From contig BFEA01000161.1 in assembly GCA_003427395.1 (NCBI GenBank), positions 1,330,851 through 1,387,034 on the forward strand: 56,184 nt of DNA, read 5' to 3'. The notes under the pieces were generated by a model. The model ran no database searches. It saw nothing but the letters and a program-made list of their open reading frames with translations, and was not told the DNA's origin. The translations under genes were made by a program, and so were the position numbers. The stretch is from Chara braunii. Lineage: Eukaryota; Streptophyta; Charophyceae; Charales; Characeae. Numbering within the stretch: position 1 is the stretch's first letter; every line of letters begins with the position of its first letter. Shown here in pieces: positions 10,008 to 19,647 of this stretch.

Positions 10008-10451
10008 CATCCTCTCACAGTACTCTACGCATTTATAGTAGGGGGGAACACCGACCAACCCGGATCTCTCCCCAGCCCACGGGGTAGGTTGGCACCACAG
10101 CTGTGGTGCGAGAGCAAGGCTGTACCAGTCCCTCAGCACGGTGACGAGGGGTGGGCAGGCATTGCCGATGGGGGAAATCGGCGGTGCTACCGCAGAGCAA
10201 TGGCCAGTCACTGCACCTCCCCCTACCCCGCCCCAACCCCACATGGCGGTGTCTAGTGGCCAATATTGTCGCTGCATAGCAGCCAACGACATCAGCCAAG
10301 GTCCTGCCAATGCTGGCTTGGGGGCCCAACGGGTTATCTCTAGCTGGTAGAACACCAAGCTTGCCCAGGCACATACGTGAGGCCAATGGGGATTGAACCC
10401 ACGACCTCCCGAATGCAACTTCTGTGCCTTACCAACTGAGCGCTCCGGCCC
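10008..10451 (-). repeat. SINE family S1, longer minus-strand copy with tRNA-like head
   Basis: On the minus strand the copy opens at about 10451 with a tRNA-like head: GAGCGCTCAGTTGGTAAGGC as A box, and about 30 nt later GTGGGTTCAATCCCCA as B box. A body of about 370 nt follows. The acceptor arms do not pair well, so this is a SINE head and not a working tRNA. Its 3' half matches the plus-strand copy at 9656-9896. Confidence 0.75.
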
Positions 10452-11243
10452 ACTTCTTTTTTTTTTTCCCTCTCCCTCCCCAAAAGGTAGGACCTTTATT
10501 GCTCATGAAAAAGTTGTTGAGGCCGGGTACTCACATTGGGGCTCGCTGTACTACTCTCGATTCAAGCTTTCTCTTGAGTGCAGCATGGCTGCACTTACTC
10601 AAGAAATGGGCGCTCAGAAACCTGTTCTAGAGCTGTCTAGAAAAGTAATAGAGTCGTCATAGCTCCACTTACTCTATAAGTTGGCTCTAGATTTTTCATT
10701 TCTTGAGCTGTAGAGCGGGTCGGTCCTTCTCACTCTAGATTGATCTAGAGCACCAGACTGCAAAGACCATTTTTTTTAGGGAGGTCTGGAGGACCCTTGA
10801 AACGCCTTGGTTTTCCTTGAGAGTGCCTTGAGTCTGGACGGACAACCCAGGCTGGCGCTGCCCTGTAGTGAAATGGCCGAACTCAGAAAGTGTCAGAGCA
10901 ACTCTAGCTTTTCTAGAGTCTAGAGCTAGTGCGGCCATGCGTAGATCTTAGGAGTTTTTGTGACTCTGACAGTTCTAGAATGACTCTAGAAAATTTTCAC
11001 GAGTCTAGAGTGGTGCAGCGAGCCCCATTATTCCGGATCCAAGACAAAACAAAGGCCCAAAAAAAACAAACGTAGAAGAAAATAATAGTCTCTGTCCTCC
11101 AACAGAGAACAACAGCCCTGGACCTAAAAGAAAAGGCCAAAAGGGAGAACATAGCAGGAAGGAGAAGAGGTGGAAACGAAACAGGAAAACTAACTCCCAA
11201 AACTATGCAGTAAACTAGGCTACCTAAGAATCCTTCCCAGAAC
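10452..11243. other. No recognisable gene; CTAGA-rich stretch
   Basis: Rich in the words CTCTAGA and TCTAGAG (10625-11010, for example AGAGCTGTCTAG and GAGTCTAGAG), suggesting an old short-unit repeat. A duplicated GGGCTCGCTG..ACTC / GCAGCGAGCCCC pair (10540 and 11015) is inverted and may mark the ends of a decayed foldback element. No coding signal seen. Confidence 0.45.
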
Positions 11244-11764
11244 CCGGGGCTAGGTCCCACTTACACGAATTAAGAGATATTGACCGTAGATAGCGCAGTT
11301 CAACGGTCAGAATCTCGTAATCCGTGCAAATCCGAAGATCGTTTTTGCGGCTAGGGCCTACCAAAACTGGCGCGGCGAGCCGAAAAAGAAAAGGAGTGAC
11401 GCGCTGGCAGTATAGTGCGCCGCTGGCGGTTGGGAAAAAGAGGCCCGGGGGCCAAGTCCCAGTAGCAGCGTTGAGTTTCCTCAACGTCCGAATCTGGACG
11501 TATTTGTGGATATGTGCAGACAATCACGTTTAGTTTCTGCAACCGTACATCTCCACAAATACGACCACATTCAGACATGAGGAAACTAAACGCTGCTAGT
11601 GGGACTCGGCCCCGGGTGTACTGGTGGTATAATGCTCTGCCTCAGCAAGCCTCCACCCCGGGGCAAGGTCCCACTTTGCGCAATTATTAGGAGATTTCGG
11701 CCGTTGATCTTTGCTATCTACGGTCAGCATCTCTTAATTCGTGCAAGTAGGACCTTGCCCCCGT
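11244..11764. mobile_element. Nested foldback / TIR element
   Basis: The outer arms are about 50 bp and nearly complementary: GGTCCCACTTACACGAATTA..CCGTAGATAG at the left (to about 11296), and CTATCTACGGTCAGCATCTCTTAATTCGTGCAAGTAGGACC at the right (from about 11716). Inside, a second inverted pair (about 11442-11510 and 11555-11622) contains AGTCCCAGTAGCAGCG against CGCTGCTAGTGGGACT and TATTTGTGGA against TCCACAAATA. No coding capacity. Confidence 0.7.
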
Positions 11765-12525
11765 GCACTTTGAGTTCTGGCTGAGATCCAACCGCCTCAG
11801 TCGTGGATTCCCTGCCCGTGGATTCTGTTGGAAGATCGATGGCCAGACCCAAAGAACCAGTTCGTTTTTTCTCTGGCGGGTGCCTCTTGCGGGTCCCCCG
11901 GCCCGTGTGATATTCGTCACGGTCGCGGCGCCAAATCGTACCACGAACGACAGCTACAAAACTTGCTGAAGCGCGGATGTATCGGCGGGAATTTCTTCTA
12001 CCAACGATTTTTGAACAACGCTGATCGACAGACAAAAGTATCTGTATAATATACGGCTGGAACTTTGTATAGTATATATATATTGGCACTTCGTGTATAT
12101 GTATATTGACGATATATGTATATGTATGTATCTGAACAGAAACAGAAGCACACTAAGGACTGTGCACACGAGCCGATCCAAGCACTACACGGTCCTGAAT
12201 AGGAATTGCAGTAAATTCGCTGCCCTGTCGAGGGGTCCAGTACTCTTGGAAGTATATATAGTCTATTGTAACGATTTGTTAAAATATGCATGTGTGGTAA
12301 TTTACTGTAATGTACGCGTACGAATCGCTTGTATGCTCACGCGCTAGTAGTAGTTGCAGCCGACGGGTTGAAGTGCCTGACAAGTAATCGACAAGGGCAG
12401 CCGGACTGTTAGTCCGTCATAGCTGAGCAGCATTGCACGACGATTGATTTCTTCAAAGGTCCAAAGCCAAAAGCTTCGTCGTCGTCAACTCGAGATCAAC
12501 AGCTTAGGTATGGGCGCTGGCACTG
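11765..12525. other. No recognisable gene; TATA-rich
   Basis: Includes an ATATATGTATATGTATGTAT-rich patch near 12060-12130. Otherwise it is unique sequence without coding signal. Confidence 0.45.
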
Positions 12526-12640
12526 TCCTCTCTCTCTCTCTCTCTCTCTCTGTGTCTGTTCTGTCTCTGTCTGTCTCTATCCCTCTGTCTCTCTCTCTCT
12601 CTCTGTCTGTTCTGTCTCTGTCTCTCTGTCTGTCTCTCTG

Positions 12641-12716
<76 letters not shown>
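12526..12716. repeat. (CT)n/(CTGT)n microsatellite
   Basis: Interrupted CT run with TCTGTCT variants. Ser/Leu-rich (plus) and Arg/Glu-rich (minus) open frames across it are repeat artefacts. Confidence 0.95.
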
Positions 12717-12721
<5 letters not shown>

Positions 12722-13019
12722 CGTCTTTGTGTGTCAATTTCGTGCGGGATCGACTGGGTAGGAGTATCAATACGGCAATCGGTATGTGTGTAATGTCGGT
12801 ATCAGTGTCACGTAGTTCATGCATGGTGTAGAGTCATGCGTACATGCATATACGACGTGACAGTGTTATTATTGATTAATAACAAACATGCGTATTTGCT
12901 GTCTTGTCGTGAAGGACTGCTCTAGCTTTCAACATATGGAGATCAAGATGGAGAAGATGCCATTTGTATTATATTAGTAATACCCTTTCGACGTTCGTTG
13001 TCGCAATTTCATGGTTTAT

Positions 13020-13158
13020 GGAACCGAAATAGTCGAGGCTTACTGGGCTCCCGCCATATAATCTGACTATTTCCCGCCAGTAGGCCTACCGCCAGCAGGA
13101 TCTGACTATTTCCCGCCAGTAGGCTTCCGCCAGTAGGATCTTGACTATTTCGGTTCAA
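13020..13158. repeat. Short inverted-repeat element with internal tandem units
   Basis: Ends GGAACCGAAATAGTC (13020) and GACTATTTCGGTTC (13143) are inverted copies. Between them TCTGACTATTTCCCGCCAGTAGG is repeated. Probably a decayed MITE-like unit. Confidence 0.6.
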
Positions 13159-13605
13159 TAACGTTGAAATTGCGGCCAGGATTGTCGAAGTTAAATTGCT
13201 CGAAGGAGTGAAAAAAATACAGCTATTGTCGCGTATCTCGCTTTCGTATCGACATGGATTGTGCTGGACGTTTCCATGCGAGCAAGGAGAGAAGGACATG
13301 TATTTTAATGTCAGTAGTTCTGAGATTATATTATTACTAGCAGTGTTTTTCTTTGTCGAAAGAAAGAAGAGGAGGACAGCTGATTACTTTTGTCGAACTG
13401 ATTAGCAGTTTTATTGTTAAATTGAGGAACGAACCCCATCTGTCATTATTACCACTGTTTACTGGCAAGAAGCGGAGAAGTGCTAATATCACTATTGCAA
13501 CCTATCGATATTGGAATATCCATCACTTTGGGTGAGGGTTAATGGTGAAGTCTCGATCTATAGGAGGCGGATTAGTGTTTGGTAGAACGTTTTAGACAAA
13601 TTTTG

Positions 13606-13735
13606 GTAGCTATAGTACTCTTAGCTATAATACTCTTAGCTATAATACTATTACCAGTACGATAACACTATTAGCTAACACTATGAGCTGTAATACTATT
13701 ACCAGTACGATAATACTATTAGCTATAATATTGTT
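13606..13735. repeat. Tandem AGCTATAATACT repeats
   Basis: Repeated AGCTATAATACT and CTATTACCAGTACGATAA words arranged as two larger units of about 60 bp. Confidence 0.75.
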
Positions 13736-14999
13736 ATGCGTTTGTGCATCTTGTCAACTCTGCTTCTTTTGTGCCGCTTTCGTTTAAGTCTGTGTATTGC
13801 GGTATTTTTTTTTTTTGTTTTTTCACTCGTCAATGTCGTCGTTTCTCACAGTGAGTTCTTCCTTTCTGATTACTTCTTTTACTTTTTTTTTTTGCGTTTT
13901 TTTTGTTATTTTTTTTTCTTTAATTGCGTCTGTGGCCCTTGGTGAGTCATCCTTGACCGATTTCTCCTTCTGTTTGTTCGTCTGCGTGCTTCTCGTCAAT
14001 CTATCGGATTCCAGTCTATCACGACAAGTATTCTTTTTTGCGTTGGTTGGTAATCATCGAGCTCGATCCTAGAAATTGTCTTACGCCATATGTGCCTGAT
14101 TTATATTGGCAGAGACATGGTTCGAGTCCGGACCTATCAATTTCATTTCAAGTTTTTGTGCAAAGAAGAGCCATACTACTCGCCCGGGATAGAGTAATTT
14201 GTAAATCGTCAGGCTGATGATCTGAATGTTGTAGTGGTGCCAATCAGTCATCAGCCCGTTAGCAGCAGATTATAGCTGATGATCCCCAACGCAGACCCCG
14301 ACCCCGATCCCGACCCCGAACCCGACGGGTTACGTTTATTATTACTGTATTATATTATATCTAGTAATGACTCGCTCATGCATCGCGGCGGCAGCTAATG
14401 ATTTTCTTGATGCACTCCTCTCCGCTCTCCTTGTCATTTACTTCGCATGTATCTGCCTAGGGTAACCCGTCATCGTTCCTGCCGTTATGACGATCGGGCG
14501 CGCGCTTGTTGTGGTGACGTCAACAGTTTTCATGACCAGGATGATGATATGGAAGGTCCAGTCGAATCTTTTCTCGTTGCCATGCAAAATTCTGGTGTCG
14601 TTAAACTCGGACCTGTCGGTAGCTTCCCTACTCGCCGAAGCGTGAGAATCGGGAAGTGTATAATGTATATGTTTGTAGGTAGAAGCTGATGAAACTGGAA
14701 AAAGGTACACAGGCCATTTTTTTTTTATTCAATTGGGGAGTTGTGGAGCGAAGCCTATCATACATACACAGACAAGCGGAGCTTTCCTTCCTTAATTATT
14801 TCTCCTTAATTATTATTTTTTTTGATGTTTTTCTCTTTCCGCCTTTGCGCTCTGATTCACAGTGTGTGACAATACGGGCGTCGCTCCACTACTCCGGAAA
14901 TCCACAGAAGATAATGGCGATGTATCTTTCTTGTTCTGCTGGAATATTCACTCTTGTTTTGCACATTTTGAGAGTGATGGAGCGAGGGCCTCTATGTGA
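13736..14999. other. No recognisable gene
   Basis: T-rich patches (13800-13925), a short (CCCGAC)n patch at 14300-14330 and otherwise unassigned sequence. Open frames are short. Confidence 0.45.
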
Positions 15000-15125
15000 T
15001 GCACAGCTTCCTGACGAGTTGGTCAAACTCCCTTTAACTCCAAACGAAACAGTCTGTCATAGCCCCTCGTTTGTTGTTTTCTTTTCCCGCTCTGCCTACG
15101 GTTTACCGGGCAGCTCTGTTTGATG
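15000..15125. repeat. Dispersed repeat R1, partial copy
   Basis: GACGAGTTGGTCAAACTC.., CGAAACAGTCTGTCAT.. and CTGCCTACGGTTTACCGGGC match the right half of R1 at 380-490 and 15715-15800. Confidence 0.65.
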
Positions 15126-15283
15126 ATGTATCTATCTACACAAACGTGATATATACAGTATTATACTTCACGATATATACCACGACTTCGCTTCGCTAGG
15201 ACCCTGCCACGGTTTTCTCCGGTCAGGTCGAGCGGCGGTGGCAATGGTCGGGGCCGTCACTACGCGGCCATGCTTTGCCTCTA

Positions 15284-15388
15284 CCTTCTTCACCCGGAGA
15301 CAACGCACGGTCATTATTGCTGCATTTAGACGGAAAGATACCCCAAATACAGCTATAATGATCGTACGTTGTATCCGAGTGAAGAAGG
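15284..15388. mobile_element. Hairpin MITE family M1, copy 1
   Basis: TA-flanked foldback: CCTTCTTCACCCGG..ACGCACGGTCATTAT at the left, and ATAATGATCGTACGTTGTATCCGAGTGAAGAAGG at the right. Same family as 20137-20244. Confidence 0.75.
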
Positions 15389-15559
15389 TAGTGTGCCAGC
15401 GGCGTGTCTGGATTGTATTTTTGGGCTGTGACAGGCCTTTCTTTGTTTCATGGGTGGGTGGGTGTTTTGCTGGCTTGTGATGGGGTGTGAACCGACAGTC
15501 TGTAGAGCTTTCCATCTGGTGTGGGTGAGTGATAGTCTGCTTTGATTTTCGTCACAGGT

Positions 15560-15830
15560 ACCTTGAGAGCAGTGGTTGGTGGTCCCCACCACCTCCTCGG
15601 AGGGGTATCATGAGTTGTCGGGCAGTAGTTGATGCGTAACCACAGCCACGGTTAAGATGGATTATCACTTACAGTGTAATCAGTTAGGGGATTCTGCAGA
15701 CTGTTGAGGGTTCAGCCTCCGACGAAACAGTTTGTCACAGCCCCTCGTTTGTTGTCCTTTTCTCTTCTCCCTCTCTGCCTACGGTTTACTGGGCACCTCT
15801 GTTTGACGATTTGTATAAACAGTATTACTG
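15560..15830. repeat. Dispersed repeat R1, copy 2
   Basis: Aligns with 255-500 from GCAGTGGTTGGTGG through TGTAATCAGTTAGGGG, GAGGGTTCAGCCTCCG and CTGCCTACGGTTTACTGGGC. Inverted echoes of its end (TGCCCGGCTAACCGTGGGCA) follow at 15850-15945. Confidence 0.7.
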
Positions 15831-16096
15831 TATATACTACCAAACAGCGCTGCCCGGCTAACCGTGGGCAGAGGGGCGATTCCATCATGTAGTCGTCAAA
15901 CAGAGCTCTGCCCGGCGAACCGTGGGCAGAACTGCCTGGCTAACGGTGCGTACAGATTACTGTATATATCCTCAATCAGATTGCTGTCATTGCTTCTCGT
16001 TTTCTCTCTCTCTCTCCTCGGCTTCTGTGTTGTCAAAGCATCAAGACGATCTGGAAGGTTCATTTGTATTCTTTCGTTTTGGGAAAATGTGCATTA

Positions 16097-16190
16097 CCTT
16101 CTTCCGCCGAATAGAACGCACGGTCATTATAGCTGTATTTGAGGTGTCTTTCAGTCTAAATACAGCTATAATGACCGTACGTTATTTTAG
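16097..16190. mobile_element. Hairpin MITE family M1, copy 2
   Basis: CCTTCTTCCGCCGAATAGAA then ACGGTCATTATAGCTGTATT, with the complementary arm AATACAGCTATAATGACCGT. The right end is eroded. Confidence 0.7.
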
Positions 16191-16261
16191 TGTAGGCTAA
16201 CCTGATCAGCATCAAGGCGCGGTCAATATGGTCATATGTTTGATCTCTTCTCGATCAAGGG

Positions 16262-16350
16262 TACAACGCGAGGTCATTATAGCTGTATGTATTTGGGGTA
16301 TGTTTGTCTTAATACAGCTATAATAATGACCGTACGTCTAGTAGTGTAGG
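16262..16350. mobile_element. Hairpin MITE family M1, copy 3 (truncated ends)
   Basis: AGGTCATTATAGCTGTAT.. faces ATACAGCTATAATAATGACC. The outer TIR segments are missing. Further scraps of the same core occur at 16680-16720 and 17170-17210. Confidence 0.65.
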
Positions 16351-16908
16351 CTAGCCGGATCAGTATCAAAATGATGAAATATAAGGCGCGGTCGATATGG
16401 TCATATGTTTGATCCTTTCCGTTGATCAAGGGTAGACTACCAGATCAAGGGTAGACTACATGGTTAAGATAGCCTACAACTGATCAGTTTAGACAAATCT
16501 GATTAGTGTAAGTATGGTTAACTGCCCGATCAGTGATAAGCACGGTCGTCTAGTTGTATATACTAGTATACGTATGTACATATGTATATTAACTCTATAC
16601 AAGCCCCTGTTGTCCTCTGCTGCTGTCTTTTGCTCTTGAGCTCTTGTCGTCTGTTTATCCTCCATCTCTGTGCTCGCTGCTCAGCTGTATTTGGGGCAAC
16701 TCAGTCTAGATACAGCGGTAGTCACCAGCGTTCTATTCTGGTCAAGAAGCTAATCCTCCATGTAATCCTCCTTATACTAGAGTAATATACTAGAGTAATA
16801 GACTTTAGTACTGTCAATATACTTGAGATAATCACCGCTGTATTTGGTCGGTTGAGGCTGGTGAAGACTGGCGGTCTGCCAAATCTTGCAATCGGTTCAG
16901 GCTTGTGT

Positions 16909-17420
16909 GAACCGACTGGCAGTCTGCCAAATCTTGCAATCGGTGTGATAGGTGGAAGAGACTACGTACGTAGTTCGGCGTTGATTTTGATCTACGGCAG
17001 AGGATGGATTGCAGCATCAGCATCAGCACAGGGGACGGTCTGTTGACGGTTGAGCGATCAGTTTAAAGTGCGACAAACGATCGATCGAAGCACAGCGCGA
17101 TGCCAAATCTTGCAATCGGTTCACACCAGCCTCAACCGCTGGCAGACTGCCAGTGGGTTGACACCAGCCTCAGTCTAGATACCGCGGTAGTCACCAGCTG
17201 TATTCGGTTCACACCAGCCTCAACCGTTAGTGAACCGATTGGCAGTCTGCCAAATCTTGCAATCGGCGTGATAGGTGGAAGAGACTACGTACGTAGTTCG
17301 GCGTTGAGTTTTGATCTAAGGTAGAGGATGGATTGCAGCATCAGCAGGGGACGCTCTCTGTTGACGGTTGAGCGATCAGTCTAAAGTGCGATAAACGATC
17401 GAAGGACAGCGCGCTGATCT
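16909..17420. repeat. Tandem duplication of about 323 bp with repeated AATCTTGCAATCGG word
   Basis: The block starting GAACCGACTGGCAGTCTGCC at 16909 recurs at 17232 with GAGACTACGTACGTAGTTCG, GAGGATGGATTGCAGCATCA and TTGACGGTTGAGCGATCAGT in the same order. The short word CTGCCAAATCTTGCAATCGG also occurs at 16876 and about 17101. Confidence 0.8.
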
Positions 17421-17717
17421 GTCCTTCTCTCCCTTTTGACGCCGGTCGGTTCAGTGAGTGGTTTGTTTTACACCCCATAAAGATAAAGAATTAAACGTGA
17501 AAACGAGTTAAGGAGGAAGAAAAATTGAAGGGAGACAAAAAATAAATAAAAATGCACGTTGTTCTTTGTATGCGCTTTCACGCCTTTTATTCCGCACTAT
17601 CTGTCTCTTTTGCAAAAAGACGATCTCAGGTGGTACGGCGGGAGTAATCTCGTTTCTTGTCCTCTTGTTTCTGGCTCACAAATGGAAGTTTAGTAGTCAT
17701 TAGTCATCTGGTCTCTC

Positions 17718-17892
17718 ATGTATTCTTTACTTCTGCCTTTTTGTCTTTTGTCCTATTGTTTCTGCCCCCAGAAAAAAATTGCATCTGTTTCTGCCTTTTT
17801 GTCTCTTGTCCTCTTGTTTCTGCCCCCAGAAAAAAATTGCATTTGTTTCTGCCTTTTTGTCTCTTGTCCTCTCGTTCTGCCCCCAGAAGAAA
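17718..17892. repeat. 59-bp tandem repeat, three units
   Basis: TTTCTGCCTTTTTGTCTYTTGTCC..TTCTGCCCCCAGAAAAAAATTGCAT repeats three times (near 17728, 17787 and 17848). Frames across it give repetitive Phe/Leu/Cys-rich peptides that are not taken as genes. Confidence 0.85.
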
Positions 17893-18288
17893 AATTGTAA
17901 TGTTTCTGGCCTCAGAAGAAATCAGAATCTTTCTGGCCTGTCAACAAAATCACGAAGGACAAAGTGACTTACCTAATCTGGAAAGTGAGGTTGACGACGG
18001 GACTTTTATACTTTGATGATTATTGATCGGATTGAAAAAAGAAACGAACCACAACCACTTGATTAACAAAAAATAGAAATAGGGGATCGCGCACGTTGAA
18101 GCAGAGTCTGATCGGATTGAAAAAGAAACGAACCGCTATTTCGTGTCTTGTTCCCTTTCTCTGGCGGTGCTGAAAGCAGTATCTGATTGATCATATTCCT
18201 TTTCGGTTGGGGGGGGTGCTGAAAGCAGACTGATTGCTCATCTGGTCGATGTTTTGTCTGCTTATTGAATTGGTGGATGCAGGTCCAG

Positions 18289-18289
<1 letters not shown>

Positions 18290-18317
<28 letters not shown>
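18290..18317. repeat. Poly(G) run
   Basis: About 28 consecutive G, interrupting unassigned sequence in which AAAGAAACGAACC and GGTGCTGAAAGCAG words are each duplicated (18040-18230). Confidence 0.95.
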
Positions 18318-18319
<2 letters not shown>

Positions 18320-18734
18320 TCGACGACTCACGGACGAAGATAAAGACAGAGACGGAGACAGAGACTGGGAGAGAGAGGTGGCTAAGCTGTCTTGAAAAAG
18401 AACACAGATAGAGAGAGAAAAGGGCGCCCTAAGTTATATCTTGAAAGAACCAAGGAGAGTGGAGTAGAGGAAGAAAGGCTATGGCGATAGAAATACGGAA
18501 GAAAAAAAGACAAGAAGACGGCAGGGCAGCGAAAAGTTCGGCTCTAGAACCGAACTGATTTCTTTGCCAAGTCTGTTCTTGAATTATTTGAAAAGCTTTT
18601 TTTCCCCCAGAAGATTGCTGATCGCTGATATACACTCGTCGATCAGCGAAAGCAACTACTCCACTTACAGGAAGAGCACTTACGGTGACCTACCTGTCTG
18701 TCTTGTTCTTGTACTGCAGTAATACACATACGGA

Positions 18735-18758
18735 GATAGATAGATAGATAGATAGATA

Positions 18759-18793
<35 letters not shown>
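18735..18793. repeat. (GATA)n then (GA)n microsatellite upstream of the hydrolase gene
   Basis: ATAGATAGATAG followed by an AGAGAG run ends 150 bp before the chosen ATG, so it lies in the promoter or 5' leader. No convincing TATA box was found between it and the ATG. Confidence 0.9.
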
Positions 18794-18796
<3 letters not shown>

Positions 18797-18942
18797 TGTG
18801 AGAGGCTGTATACTCTTGCACTCCATCGAGGCCGTATTTTGACTTTTTTTTTGTGTGTGTATCCAGCTATTGTCTATCAGTGGATCTCTTCTTTCCTCTG
18901 TGTACGACAGAAGGGCTACTGGTGGATTGTAGTGAAGTGAGA

Positions 18943-19647
18943 ATGGCGGCAACAATCCTGTTCCGCCGTTTGTGTCAGAGTACACGGCAAACCTCCGGTG
19001 TAATATCCGCTGGCTGCCGTCGTCTTGGTTCGTCGGAAGCTGCCACGATGTCGGTCGCCGTCCCGTCGAACTCTACGGCTATGGAAGGTTGCATCTCCGA
19101 TCGACACGTCAGCTCTCCCTATTCCTCGCCTTCTTCTCCTTCGCCCTCTTCTTCTCCCTCTCCTTCGACGGCGATGGCGAGACAAGAAGGCATCGACGTT
19201 TTTAGTCTCCATCATCATGGGTATCATCCGTCGGGTCCCATCTTCGGTACCGCTGTACGGACCACGCATGTGGCTGCGGCTGCTGCTGCGATCTTGCCAC
19301 GTGGCGACGTGAGCAAGGACGGACAAGCCGCGACGGATTTTCTGCTTCCGCCGCGTCAGCAGCGGCAACAACCGTCGGGTTCCATAGCTGTTGTCGACAA
19401 CACAAATAGGAAGGAGGTGAGGAGATCAGTTCACAACGTGAATGTGCCGAAGAGCGCAGCAGCGGAGCCGTTGGTTGATGATGACGTCAGCGGATATTAC
19501 TCGTCTGATGAGTCATCAGGAGCAGAGGAGGAGGAATCTGAACTTAGTCGGAGATGCTTGTCTCCCTTTTACGGAGGGGCTTATCCACGTGCTTTGCTCG
19601 TTGATGCTGCCGGGACATTAATCATACCTACAGAGTCGATGACGAAG
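18943..19647 (+). CDS. HAD hydrolase exon 1 (residues 1-235)
   Basis: Holds the predicted targeting leader, a long Ser-rich/acidic linker and motif I (LLVDAAGTL, Asp221), ending ..PTESMTK at donor AAG|GTAATA. The frame continues to a stop at 19687-19689 if the donor is ignored, but the next HAD residues are found only in exon 2. Confidence 0.88.

Noticed and set aside
10385-10451. tRNA gene on the minus strand
   Set aside because: A and B boxes are good but the acceptor arms do not pair, and the downstream body is shared with another copy, so it is a SINE.
18853-18942. Upstream extension of the hydrolase frame to a GTG at 18853
   Set aside because: Non-ATG start; ATG 18943 has a better context and opens a leader-like sequence.
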